Part shown: in pieces, positions 52,701-64,000 of the stretch
Layout: each line of letters starts with the position of its first letter
How positions within the stretch are numbered: position 1 is the first letter of the stretch
Assembly (NCBI GenBank): GCA_005656395.1
Contig: SRSI01000050.1
Location: forward strand, 2,976,001-3,040,000
Reading direction: 5' to 3'
Length of the DNA: 64,000 bases
From: Strongyloides papillosus
Taxonomy: Eukaryota > Nematoda > Chromadorea > Rhabditida > Strongyloididae
Program-made: the position numbers and the translations under genes
Notes under the pieces: model-generated
Seen by the model: the letters and a program-made list of their open reading frames with translations, nothing else
Database searches by the model: none
What the model was told of the DNA's origin: nothing

Positions 52701-55700
52701 TATTTTAAATTTTAAGTATCACTTTTTTCCACCATTCATATATGACACATTTCACTATCAAAAAATTTTTAATATAAATATTATCGATATGATATTAGAT
52801 AGTCCTAAAAATTGTCTTATGACTAAAGTTCTTTCTAACACACATATCAAAAGATATATAATCATAATTTAAGTGGAAACATTGATATAAATAAATATAA
52901 AAGAATATTTGTGAATGTCATAAACACATATCGTTACACTTTTACTTTATAATATTAACAAAAACTATTGTCTTCCCCCTTTTAGCTTCTAAACACATTA
53001 TAATTATAAATAATTTTGTTCTTTCCTCCATCCATAATATAATACAAACACACCAAAAAACATATAATTATTTCTTTGAAATGCTAAACCATAGAAATTT
53101 TTGTTGTGAAGGGAATTGTTGTATTGAAATTTGTTACATTGAAATACAATAGTTAAGTAAAAAAAAAAGATAAATAAAAAATGATGATTATTATCATTTA
53201 TATTATTATTGTTTTCATTGTATTTCCAATAAATATTTATACAAGTATATCAATAAAAAGAACATGATAAGAAAAATATACCTAATGTTATTTGCATATA
53301 TTATTTTAGTGTACATTAAGACAAGGAAATAAATAATAAGATTTGAAAATTTACTTTAAAGAAGGTCTAATTCTTTTTTTTTAGTATGTTGACTTAATAT
53401 TAGTTTATTTAACTTTGGGGAATATTCACATCATTTTAGAGGGAAGCCAATTAAATGTTTACGTTTTTGAAATTGAGTATCAAGATGGTGAAATGAAATA
53501 AGGGGATTTTTTTCTCCTCGAATGATTCGTGGAGAATAAATTAAATACAAATCAATTTACCTACTTTATCGTGTTAACTAGTAAAAGATAGATAGTTTGG
53601 GAGTAGATTGATGAAAAATTATCAAAAAGTTATAGAAATAGAAAATAAAGATAAGAGAAAAGTACTAAAAGAGATCTAAAGTTGTAAATACTCAAAAATA
53701 TATTGAAAATATATATATATACAAGTGTGTCGGAAAGGAAAAAGGCAAAAAAATGAATAAGCTTTTCTTTAATTTTATATTACTAGAAAGTATCTGATAA
53801 CAAAAAATAACATAATCTTATCTTGATGCTTTACATTTTTTGTTTTACGATATAAAAAACGGATATATTTTAGGATTTTTAATGTTAATAAGAATATTAG
53901 AGTTATAGATATTAATTAATGCCTGAATATTTTTATTTCAATGACAGTTGAATGAGGAACTAAAAGTGTTAATATATATTAAAATTGACTGAAGAAAAAA
54001 ATATATTAAATTACGATAATAAGTTAAATAATTTATGTTACATTATAACTTTAATATAACTCGAAATTGAATAATAATTAGGAGAATGAATAAGTATAAT
54101 TGATTTGATTTACAAAGAGGGGGTTGGTAGTGTTGGTGGTAAATTAAATTAAATATTAAAATATCTTTAATGACTAATAACGAGAGGCTGAAAAAAACTA
54201 CGGCATTGTATGAATTAAAATATTTTTAAAAAAGTGGTTGTTAATGGTTGCCTGGCAAGCCTTGGTACTATATTATTATGACGTTATAGAGGAGAACTTA
54301 GAATTATAAACAAACTTTGTTATGGAAAATAATTCTCATATGGGTGGATAAATATATATATGTAGTTTGGTAAGTAATGGTACTGGTAAAAATATTATAC
54401 AATAATAATATTTGAAAATAGAAATTTGTGTGAAAAGTTAAAGAAAAATTAGAAGGATGTGTTGAAGTATAAATACTAAGAAATTTGTTATATGAGGATT
54501 ATTTATTTGTGGAAATGTAATTTATATGAGTATGAAATTTTTATTTATTATCATTTTTATTGATTTTATGTTAGTAATTTTGTAAAGTTTATCTGTTTTT
54601 GGATTGAATATACGTATAGAAACATAAAAAAAGATAATAATATAAATGTAAATATTAAATCTTCTATAATAGTAATGGTTAGTGTTCAATAATCGTAAAA
54701 CTACGTATCATTTAAGTAAATATAATCTTATATTAGAAATATCATCATCTAAGATATAATACTTATTTCTACAAAAATAACAATTATTTAAATTAAGAAA
54801 AATATATATATATATAGGATATATATTTTGTGAGAGCAATTATTGATTAAAGATTGAAATATGGACTATACAAATGATGTGAGTTTTTGTAGGTACATCT
54901 GTTTGTTAACCTTCCTCTATATTAAATTGGGGTAGACACATATTCAAACACTAACTCCATTAAGACAGCTGCCAGTCGATAGGGGTGGTGTCTGGCGTCA
55001 TATGACAGAGAAAGAAAATCAGAAGTATAAAATTTTTGTTTAGAAATAAACAAAAAGTAGGTGAATTATTGTAAATCAAAAATAATAATATATTTATATT
55101 TTTTCTAATGTAAAAAATATAATTTAAAAACTAATTTTTCTATGAAATTTTTGTTATGTATATCATAGTAATACTAATAATCTAATAATCATATTATGTA
55201 TATCTATTTTAGATATCAAAAACATTTTCTCTACTTATGTATTTTGAAATATATGAAGTTAATGATGAGAAGAATTCTTTTTTTCTATATTTTTTTACCA
55301 TGTATAGTGAATTTAATTTTTTTATCGAAACAATTAATAAATATATTAATATAGGCTAGAAAAAAGATATAGAAATATTATTATTTAGTAGTAGTACAGA
55401 AAAATAGACTTTTAATACTAGAAATAGACAAACTAATATCGTTAACCATCCTTTTACTTTTAAAATAATTCATTAAAAGTTTAAATTTTATAAAGCCTTT
55501 GTTATCACAATTCGTCCTTGTTGCATAATGATGATTATAAATCTAGTAGATTGAAATATATAATATAACATAATCAAAAAATGTATAAAAATAAATAGGC
55601 ATCATTTTCAAAATAGAAGGGGCGATGCTTCGTTACTTTAAAATACAATCAGACATCATACATTATATATAATATTGTGGTGATGACGAATGGTGTGTAG

Positions 55701-57284
55701 TGGAGCATCAATGAAGAAGAAGTCATGAGACATAGGAATATATCAAATTTTAAAATTAACACTACATATCAAAAAGAGTACATGTCAAGAATCATCTTCA
55801 ACAAATTTGTGCTTACGTCAAACTTCACAATACATTTTGTTTTGACCTATTATGTTTTTTTGTAAATAGATTATATAAAATATATAATGTATATTTTAAA
55901 TATTAGATGTTATACTTAAAAATATTGTCATTTTTATATTAAATGTATGTGATAAAAATTTATACGATGTAATAAAATATTTTCTTAAACAAGTTTCAGA
56001 TTGAATTTTAATTTCTAAATAAATATGTATGCCATATTAATGTTTTGTTGAAAAAAAGGTTAAAAATTTTAATGTTAGATGAATTATGTATGAAATACAT
56101 TTAGAACATATAATAAAAATACTTAGAATGAAATAATATAGTAATTTCTATTGGAATAATAAAAATTAAATGTAAATATTTAGAAAACAGGATGGTGAAT
56201 ATTATCAAATATAACTTAAAATATATATGTTTAATATATATTTACTTTGTCTGTGATTTACAATCGAAATAGTATTTCAAAATTCTCCACTACCCCGTTA
56301 ATGCCCCAAGATTTTATTTGAAAAAATGTGATAAGATAAATGACAAGATGTTTATTAGTTAATACTATAAAGATAAAAATTGACATGTAATTGAGTTCCA
56401 AAAATCTTTCTACAAAATAAAATGTACAAAGATCTTTAAATTTTAAATATAAATAATGAGAGAAGGGTTAAAAAATTGTTTGATAAACATACACTTATTC
56501 TAACCTATCTGTTATCTTTAACTTCAATATATCAAACATCCTTCATATCTAAAGAACATGATATTATAAATAGAAAATCATGGCGCCCTATCATAAGTTA
56601 AATTTTAAAATAAAAGATAAAATAACAAGTAATTTAAACATTAATATTACACATAAAATTCATAAACACTTATAATATTTTACGTTTAACATTATTTGAA
56701 ACATATATAAGAAAAACGTAATTTAAAAGAAAAGAAAAGGAAGTAAAGGAGTGGAAAAAAAAAGATAGTTTTAAAGAGGTAAAAGCTATATATAACAGCT
56801 TTCATATTTCCTATACATTAACACACATTTGTCCTTCCACCAAATCGCTTTCCTCTTTAAGATTGTCTAGTGTGATTAATAGTAAGATAAACTAGAATCA
56901 ACCATTGAAACTGGAAATACTTATGTCATTTAAGAAAAGTTCACAAATATACATTATATCTCCTTTTTCAAATCGTAAAAATCTTTTTTACCAAGTACTT
57001 TTATGTCTATTTACAGAGATGTTTGAAATGTTTACAACAATATAATTGATAGATATTGTTTCAAAAATCTTTTTTTTATTTATAAACTTAATTTGTTAAT
57101 TGTTAATGTTATATATATAAAAGTTTTTATAGTATCTAATAAAAAAAACATATATTTAATCTTTGATATGGTGTGTTTATGATGTTGTCGTTTTTTTTGT
57201 GTATGCTGGAGAACAACGATGATGACGACCACAAAAGAATCCTTCACTGTTCCATCAATTTTATTATTTAATTTAAGAATTTAT
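49767..57284. other. 7.5 kb gene-free stretch
   Basis: This is the largest gap in the window. I found no exon with splice support. Visible structure: polypurine runs at about 50360-50410 and 51930-51965, a short CCA repeat near 52001-52015, an 8 bp perfect inverted repeat at 52151-52158/52169-52176, TA microsatellites near 53709 and 54801, and an unusually GC-rich patch at 54963-55009. The 63-codon frame at 51094-51285 has no supporting feature. An unrecognised non-coding RNA remains possible. Confidence 0.35.
54963..55009. other. GC-rich patch with inverted repeat and E-boxes
   Basis: About half the bases here are G or C, against roughly a quarter around it. It holds CAGCTG and CATATG E-boxes and the inverted repeat GCCAG (54971-54975) / CTGGC (54992-54996), flanked by GAC and GTC. 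It could be a regulatory element or a small structured RNA; I cannot tell which. Confidence 0.3.
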
Positions 57285-59197
57285 TTAATCTACTTTAAGC
57301 TTAGGCTTGTTTACAAATTCTTCTCCATTAAAATAAATAAAGAAAAAAAGACAAAGAGAGAAGATGAACCAGAAGAGGGTTGCACTTAGATTTTCTAAAA
57401 TAAGTAAAATAATAAAGTTAAGATTCAAACAAGTGCAAATAAAAACCAAAATAAAAAATTTACCTGATATAAGGATACATAGGATTGTCATGGCTAGAGA
57501 AAAGATGAAACCGATAATTGCAGCACCATTAAATGAAGATACGTTAAGTGTACTTTCAGATACAATCTTAGGTATAATTTCATTTGATGGAAAAGCATTT
57601 CCTAAGAATAAATCAATTGAATCTTGTTTGTAACCATCACAGAAGTTATTTCTGAAGTATCTTGATATAGCATTGATACCATCATTAATAGCACCATTAA
57701 CAGTTCTTTTTCCAACTCTCGTGAAGTCAGCCTTCAATGCTCCAGTTCCAGCATATTGCCTACTACATTCATCACCGTTATCAGCCCATATATGTTTAAA
57801 AATACTACTAAATTCCTCATTAACCCTAACCATACCTACATTATCAATAATTTTATGTCCTACCAATTGTAAATATAAACTTTCTAATGCTATAACACTT
57901 TGTACAACATTTGTTCTATCAAGACAATCCATACAATTAGTTCTAAAGAAAACTTTCTGTACAGAGTACTGTTCACCACCAACTGTTGTGAAATAACTTC
58001 CCGAGACAATATCTTGTATGATATCATCTTTTAAAATGGAAAGCCTAGACCAATCTAAACCATGACACTCTTTATGGAAGTCAAATGGTACATAACGGAC
58101 GAAATTTAAGTTTGCCTGTCTTATAATCCTCTCCAATTCCCCACCGACTTTCTTTTCTCTACCTTTCTGATTAACCAAATTAATTAATAAATGTTTTCCT
58201 TTATACAAATTGTACTGTGTTTGCATGTGTGTTAGGTACCCCTCTAATTGATCATCAGTTGGATTGACAGCTGGTGTTGGTGCCCATTTAAGGTTAGGTT
58301 TTTGACTCCAGAATAATGGTATAGATCCCCTCATTTGAAGGAAAGATGTCATTTGTTTTTTGTTTGGATCACCATATGGATCATACTCAAGTATCTGTTC
58401 AGTCTCAACGTAATTAGCTGGATTACCTCTTGAGTCAACACCCCTTTTGAAGAATCTAACACCGGCTCTGTGGATTGATCTACGTGATATTAGAATTAGT
58501 TTAAACGCATGGTAATTTAATGTACAATGTCTAATTCCTATGAAACCTTGCATGATTGGTGAGATATATTTTTTTAATTCTGGTTTTTCTATGAATGGTG
58601 AGGCCATATACCTATTCCAGGTAAATCTACTATCGGCTCTATCAATCATTGGCAGTGATTTGAATTCTGGCATATTACAGTTAGCTAACCATTGCATTGA
58701 TCTTGTTAAGTCATATTTATTGGAGTAATAAAATGAACCATTTGATATGACATATTGGATCATATCAATTAACTGTTTCTCATTATTGTACTCCTCTGTT
58801 CCAGGTGTCCTTTTATTAAATGGTACCACATCAATTTCCACTATTTTATATATCTCTGTTCCGTTTAAAAATCCTATAATTTGTGCTTTTTTGATCGTTA
58901 CTAGTAGATTGCCCTGATTTGTAGGGTAGATACCAAATATTCCATAGATTGATGATATCTCAACTTGTTGAAAAGGTATTGGCGAGTATGTAGCATCTAA
59001 AAAGATAAAAAAATAAGATAAAAGCAATAATAATTAATTAAACTACCTTTTAACGTGAATTGATTTGTAAATCTATCAATCTCCAAATAGGTGTTAGAAA
59101 CTAAATTCCCAATACTATCCCTTGGTTCAAAAAAGAATTTCTCTGGTGAAATGTATAAATTAAAACGTTCATACGTGTCAGTATCAAAATCTGGCAT
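57285..59197 (-). CDS. sac-1: Sac1 phosphatidylinositol-phosphate phosphatase
   Basis: Three exons (59197-59047, 58996-57464, 57394-57285) give 597 aa; human SACM1L has 587. The catalytic CX5R is at Cys405 within RTNCMDCLDRTN. Other family landmarks are DSRFTWNRYM, the FIGIR segment, RGSIPLFWSQ, and FDFHKECHG.W. Two C-terminal membrane segments (about 538-557 and 565-582) are followed by FNGEEFVNKP, like YNGKDFVDAP in human Sac1. The enzyme removes phosphate from PI4P in ER and Golgi membranes. The last intron (57463-57395, 69 bp) is a multiple of three and has no stop, so retention would keep the frame. An acceptor-like TTTTAG lies three bases before the ATG. Confidence 0.96.
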
Positions 59198-59200
59198 ATT

Positions 59201-59212
59201 CTAAAATTTAGA
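59201..59212 (-). promoter_or_regulatory. candidate spliced-leader acceptor of sac-1
   Basis: On the minus strand CTAAATTTTAG ends three bases before the sac-1 ATG at 59197. The layout fits SL trans-splicing; an upstream 5' UTR exon is the alternative. Confidence 0.45.
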
Positions 59213-59937
59213 AACAAAGTAATTATAACTTCACAGGATTAAATAAATATTAAGAAGCAAACATTTAAACTTTAATACTACCTCTTGTAAATAATAGAAT
59301 ATGATTTTTAAAAATTAAATAAAATATAAATAAAATATGTGTATATGTGTACGTATAGAGTATATAGTATTGACATACTTTTGTTTACAACAACTCTAAA
59401 GACAACATGGAAGATTTGGTTGTGTGAAATTTTGGTAACCTGTCACGGATTCCGTAATTTAATAATCATCCTGTGGAGGTTTTTTTTCACAGTTGGTATT
59501 GGCGCTTTTGTACTCTGTTAACTATGTTATAGACGGGAGTTCTTTGAAAAAAAGCATGTGTATGGGGGATGATGTTCTTAAGATAATTTCGTGACACGAA
59601 TTGACAAGTTCATTTTGGAACAGTGTATAGCGGTATTTGAAATTGAGTAAAAGTAAGTAGCAACATTCTGGGCAGTGCAAGTTAAAAAGAGAATCATAAG
59701 CACAAAGTGTTTGATCGAAATTTCTTCCTGTAGTCGCTGGGTTGATAATACTACTCTTAAGTTGTTTTTAGGATCCAATAACGATGACAGCTCTAGCATT
59801 CTTGAGATTTTGTCAGATATTATTGTACAAGTAAAAAACAATTGTATGATATAACAACAGAATAAAATAAAATTCTATTAATAACTAGAATGATTTTTAC
59901 GATATAAATTAAAGGAAATAATAGGAATTTCTTTTAT
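59213..59937. other. spacer with weak coding-like traces
   Basis: Parts of this stretch (about 59385-59530 and 59580-59840) are less AT-rich than typical spacer. A minus-strand frame of 87 codons spans 59578-59841, but it has no recognised similarity and no convincing start or splice sites. It may be a remnant related to the broken loci that follow. The sac-1 promoter should also lie here. Confidence 0.3.
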
Positions 59938-60919
59938 TTATAAATTGTTATTATTTCGTCTCATATCAACTTGTCTCATTAATTTTTCCTGCTTTCTCTC
60001 GTAACATAGCCTTTTTCCAATCCAATTATAGATGTTCATAGAAGTTATTTTATTAGATCCACTGCGTTTTTTTAAAACGTTTAATGCTTCTGCACACATA
60101 TGGAACTCCTGAGCACCCCATGTTGGTTCACCTTGTAATTTATACCATTTATAGCATATTTCGAGAACAGGCACTTTCCTTTCTCTATTCCATAGTATTC
60201 TCTTACGTTCTTCGTGTTCAGCGCCTGATTCGAGTTGTTCGGATTGAATTAAATAAGTTATTATTGTATCCACTCTAAGAAGAGTTTCCAGTGGGAGTTA
60301 CCTAATTGAGCAACTTTTTACTTCATCAATGAGACACAAAATAAACAATAAGATATTTGAGGAACCATAAAAACACTTACTTGAATTACTGGATCTGGTA
60401 ATTGTCTTCTTTCGTCGCCAATTTTCGGCAACAAATATCTCAAAAATTTATCATTTACTCCGTTCTCTTTCGTCCTTCTAATGCAATCAAAGGCATACCT
60501 ATAATAAACAAAAAAGGTTATTTTAAAAAAATTTTGGAACCTACGAAGGGGCAAAAATTTTTATTGACAGTATGTGTTTAAGAAAGGACGGATAGTGTTA
60601 ATTTTAGCGTACATATTCGAAAAAACTGAACCCAATAGGTAATGTTCCAAATTCGAGTGTTGAACAAATACTATTAATAAAATACAAATTTACAATGTTT
60701 TAAATTACCTTGACAATCATTAGCAAAAAATTCTAAATTACATTTTTCCATAGCCTTTTTACATAAATCCTTGATCAAAGTTTTTGGATCAAGCGGTAAA
60801 GTTTTCTCAATTGCTAACTGAGACAAGCTTTTATCCCTTAATGTAAAAACATCCAGACTTGGCCTGATGATCACTTTGAGGGTAATTGGATCTCTCATAT
60901 CAAAATTTTCCGATGACAT
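59938..60919 (-). CDS. unrecognised multi-exon gene with last exon out of frame
   Basis: Exons 60919-60709, 60670-60613 and 60498-60381 have good splice sites and agree in phase, giving 129 codons (MSSENFDMRDPITLKV.. to ..QLPDPVIQ). An alternative in-frame start is at 60940. A fourth segment, 60274-59938, is open for 112 codons with protein-like composition (WNRERKVPVLEICYKWYKLQ, then QEFHMCAEALNV). The best acceptor (CTTCTTAG) would leave it in the wrong frame after exon 3, where translation stops after 18 codons. A small indel, or a splice choice I cannot see, could explain this. I recognise no domain, and the product is unknown. It may be a recently broken gene, like the remnant next to it. 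Confidence 0.45.
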
Positions 60920-60940
60920 ATTTTTGAAAAGAACATACAT

Positions 60941-61398
60941 TAAAAAAACGATAACAAACTCACATTTTACCGACTGATATCATTTTGATAATACTGATTA
61001 AATTCTATCTACGTATATACACGAATATGTGAATTCTGTCAACTATTATAAAGTTCGAGAATATCATAGAAAACATATAAAAATTCTTTGTAATTGACTT
61101 TAACTATCACAAATTGTACATGAATTTTGATATTTAAGTTGATATATCTTTAAAAAGGAGAGTATAACATATTAGATGGTATAGATTTTACATGCTTTAC
61201 GATTAGATTTCAAAATAAATGCTTTCAAAAAAACATTTTACTTAATCTGTACACATAAGAAATTTACACTACAATTGTTTAACAATTTTTATTAAATAAA
61301 AATATATTTTTTAATTATTTTAAAAGAATCATCACGGCTGTGTGTATCAAAATATTCGACTTTGGAAATTTAAAATTAAACAATATAATGTATTACAA
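60941..61398. other. AT-rich spacer
   Basis: Nothing recognised apart from the presumed promoter of the unrecognised gene on the minus strand. Confidence 0.4.
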
Positions 61399-62225
61399 TT
61401 AGTCAAGTTCATTATTATCAATTAAAAGTTCTCTGATATTCTTTGTTGGCTCCTCAACTTTAACCTTATTTTTAGGTTCCAATTTAGCAAGAATCTCCTT
61501 ATGGTTGTCTTCAACTCAATCAAACAATTTATCCGTCACACTCTCAATAATATGGATATTTGATGTCATTTCCTAAAATTACTTTATCACCCACAGAACT
61601 ATTACTAAACACCTCAATAATTTCACCATCCTTCTTAGAACTCTTATCACCAACAAAGGTATTCATCAAACTCTGCAACATATTCCTTTCTGAATTACAC
61701 TTCTCTTTCTTTATATTAAAAAAACTTAAATAATCTTATCAATATATTTATCACTGTCACCAACTAAAAATAAATAATATCAGTTATCTTGATTAATGCT
61801 AAAGTCTGCTTCAGGTGTTTCCCCTCTAAAAATACAGTATATAACTACAGAAAATTACCAACATGTGCGGTATATGTTGGTTAAACAAAACATGACTTGT
61901 AATGTGTGTCTTCTAAACAACCGACGCAACATGAACCTTCTTCATAATAATAAACGAATGATTGAATATTACAGATAGTTTTCACATTCTCTTGTTGAAT
62001 CTACTTCTATTATCTTTAGCAACATATTAGCAACTCCTTTACTATCAAAAAATGATTTTCCTCTGAAACTTTATTTCTTCCTCTTCTAATTATTTTCCAA
62101 GAATAATAAATGCATCCTCCACACCACGATATTTTAAAGCCTCTGTCTCTGCTACAACTTTTATGCAATTAATAAAATGTCCAATCCACCTATTTCTATT
62201 ATCAATATTAAAATTTTAAATGTAT
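61399..62225 (-). pseudogene. decayed gene, several frameshifts and stops
   Basis: Reading the minus strand gives several short protein-like pieces in order, in different frames. They include IGHFINCIKVVAETEALKYR followed by GVEDAFIILGK and a stop (about 62197-62088), SFFDSKGVANMLLKIIEVDS followed by a stop (about 62071-61975), a Lys/Ser-rich piece near 61685-61568, and KEILAKLEPKNKVKVEE ending at a stop near 61402. An in-frame TGA sits at 61516-61518. The pieces cannot be joined by normal introns. The family is unknown; intact copies elsewhere in the genome would identify it. Confidence 0.5.
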
Positions 62226-63204
62226 ATGAAGTTCTCAATAATTAATTAATTATTTTTTACCCGTAAAAATAAACTCTTATATATGAAGATTCTCATTTTA
62301 AAACTTAGCTGTTTTCTACAACGCAATCCGAGTTTGAATTATTAGAAATTATATTTTTTAATGAAATTATACTTATTTAAATAGCCCAATTTTGTATATT
62401 GCTCTCAAAATCATCTTTTAAAATCAAAATTATGAAAAGTCATAGAACAATATTCACTTTTCGTTATACTAAAAAAAATCCAAATATGTTAATTCAAAAA
62501 AGAGCAAATACAAGAATAATATTTTTAAATAATTACTCTTTGTGTGATTAGATAATTTATGCCCTCTGCTAATATTAAAAAAAATTTTAAACATTTTTAT
62601 ACCAAACAAATAAAAAAAACACAAATTAATTTAAAGCTTTTATTTAAAGAAAAGGGAACAATAATTGATGAAAAATAGCCCTATTTATAATAATTTTAAA
62701 ATCAAATTTACTTATCTATTATTTAAATTCCATGTTTCAATATTCTAATTTAATTTTATACCGATGTATAACAAACATATAAATTTATTTTTCGTACCCA
62801 ATTATTTAAAAGCATGATCTTTGTAAAAAAGGCTCGCAACTTTAAAGGAAATTGACTTCTAAAAACGTACTTCAAAATATCAAAAGTATTTATTTTTTTT
62901 ATAAAAAACGGCAAAATTTATGCAGCAATCTAATACTTCGCGTCGTTCACAGCATTTTTGATGTCGCTTGATAATTTTCAAATTTTTATAAATTTGATTT
63001 TTTAACACGTAGGAGATTTTTTCTACATTACATTTGATTTCTCAAAAATTTGTCCTATTTTTCGCATGTTATCATTTATGCAAAAAAATTATATTCATAT
63101 TTCTATTGAATTAATATAAAATTAGAATAAATTTATGCAAATTTCAGTATAAAAATTTATTATATCAAAATGAGAAATAATAGCGTATTTCAACTTATTT
63201 TACA
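62226..63204. other. AT-rich spacer upstream of truncated secreted-protein gene
   Basis: No gene seen. The last few hundred bases should include the promoter of the gene starting at 63205. The patch at about 62930-62970 is slightly less AT-rich. Confidence 0.4.
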
Positions 63205-64000
63205 ATGTTAGTAAAACTTTTACCTCTTTTACTAATTATCTTTCAAGCTACCAAATCTGATTCTGGAAAAGTTACCTTTGGCAAAAATACTTGTGGTTTT
63301 TATAAAGTGAATAATGATGAAGAATTAACCTTTGAGTTCGATAAACTGGAAGAATACAAAACAGAACAAAAAGGATATATAAATTTAAAATTTGATAAAA
63401 TTAGAATTCTTCATCTTTCCTTGGATGGCATAAATGATGGAGCTTCTCCTTGTGGTTTAGAGTTAAACAGATATGATGATGGAGGATATAAAATTTCTTA
63501 TTCTGCTGGATATTATCAAGGAAATAATTTCGATTTTTTGTTACCTCTTTGGTGCAAGATTGAACAATATGAATTTGGATTAGTGTTTTTTGATAGAAAA
63601 AAAGGAGCTGATGACTTAAATAATGTAAATGAAGTTCATACGGTTGAACACGCTGTTTTGATAACTATTAAATCAAGCAATAATAAGATGTTGTTAGGAA
63701 CTAGACCACATCATAAAGTTAATATAATATTAGGTCTATGTCCTTATATTAATTGGGTAAATAAGAAGAGATGGATAGAATTTATACCGGAAGACCACAT
63801 AAAAGATAACGGATTTTTTGAAGAAGAAAATGGATACGCGCATATTGTGGTGCCTTTTTACAAGAAAAATCACAATGCAGAAGAATTTATTTGTGGAAAA
63901 CTAAAGCAACCAACATTGCCGGATTTACTTATTGGATTTAAATTAAAAGAAGATGATAAAAATATAGATATAGCAGGAGAAATCAATCCACTAAATGAAG
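63205..64000 (+). CDS. secreted protein of unknown family (3' truncated by window)
   Basis: An open frame starts at ATG 63205 and runs without a stop to the window edge: 265 codons and one base, no intron needed. The N-terminus is a signal peptide (MLVKLLPLLLIIFQATKS, cleavage near 18-20). The mature part is mixed beta-type sequence with spaced cysteines (for example NTCGFY, SPCGLEL, WCKIEQ, LCPYIN, FICGKL), suggesting an extracellular disulfide-bonded fold. I recognise no named domain. Secreted families of unknown function are often expanded in parasitic nematodes, so this may be a member of such a family, which is inference. Codon use is AT-rich, like its neighbours. Confidence 0.75.
   Translation, partial: MLVKLLPLLLIIFQATKSDSGKVTFGKNTCGFYKVNNDEELTFEFDKLEEYKTEQKGYINLKFDKIRILHLSLDGINDGASPCGLELNRYDDGGYKISYSAGYYQGNNFDFLLPLWCKIEQYEFGLVFFDRKKGADDLNNVNEVHTVEHAVLITIKSSNNKMLLGTRPHHKVNIILGLCPYINWVNKKRWIEFIPEDHIKDNGFFEEENGYAHIVVPFYKKNHNAEEFICGKLKQPTLPDLLIGFKLKEDDKNIDIAGEINPLNE

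Noticed and set aside
53700..54830. TA-rich runs considered as telomeric, satellite or transposon ends
   Set aside because: Only short TA microsatellites; no tandem unit, terminal inverted repeat or transposase remnant was found.
59339..59521. 60-codon plus-strand hydrophobic frame upstream of sac-1
   Set aside because: No start context, splice partner or similarity; more likely part of the sac-1 promoter or decayed sequence.
61402..61570. TGA at 61516-61518 considered as a recoded stop in an intact gene
   Set aside because: Neighbouring fragments also need frame changes and further stops, so decay explains the locus better than recoding.

Overview
The window is eukaryotic and looks like a Strongyloides-type parasitic nematode, or a close clade IV relative. 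Base composition is strongly AT-rich. Introns are few and mostly 45-70 bp, with TTTTCAG or TTTTAG acceptors and GTAAG donors. Several start codons sit just behind an acceptor-like site, as expected for spliced-leader trans-splicing. Every recognised protein is a nematode or general metazoan orthologue. I found no bacterial operon, CRISPR array, tRNA, rRNA or intact transposon.

Layout. 0.1-5.3 kb: an ARID4-type chromatin protein (-) and PQBP1 (+), which share a 372 bp divergent promoter. 5.5-19.5 kb: the complete cytoplasmic dynein-1 heavy chain (dhc-1, -) in only two exons, predicted at 4646 aa. 20.8-21.7 kb: exosome cap subunit RRP4 (+). 21.9-23.3 kb: a Scratch-family five-zinc-finger repressor (-), preceded by about 2.1 kb of intergenic DNA with E-boxes. 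25.4-25.9 kb: a small secreted protein with its own TATA box (+). 26.0-26.7 kb: CFIm25/NUDT21 (-). 27.1-31.7 kb: a protein with the C-terminal half of the p130Cas family but no SH3 domain (-). 34.1-40.0 kb: an M-RIP/outspread-like double-PH coiled-coil protein (-). 43.5-45.3 kb: src-2 tyrosine kinase (-). 49.1-49.8 kb: an A20/AN1 zinc-finger protein (-). 57.3-59.2 kb: Sac1 phosphoinositide phosphatase (-). 59.9-62.2 kb: an unrecognised multi-exon gene whose last exon is out of frame, then a decayed gene. 63.2-64.0 kb: the start of a secreted protein of unknown family (+), cut by the window edge.

Gene density falls sharply after 40 kb. The long empty stretches (3.5, 3.7 and 7.5 kb) surround src-2 and the A20/AN1 gene.

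Most genes are housekeeping (mRNA 3' processing, splicing, RNA decay, dynein transport, lipid signalling) and are not an operon. A Cas-like scaffold, an M-RIP homologue and a Src kinase lie consecutively on one strand; in animals all three act at the actin or adhesion interface, but a functional link here is only inference. No wholly new system is evident. The most unusual items are the Cas-like protein with a replaced N-terminal half, the 22-nt microexon that would switch the M-RIP C-terminus, an in-frame retainable intron in sac-1 that would add a membrane segment, the AAA2-AAA3 insert in dynein, and the 59.9-62.2 kb gene remnants. Exon structures were assembled by eye from splice consensus and protein continuity; no transcript data were available.
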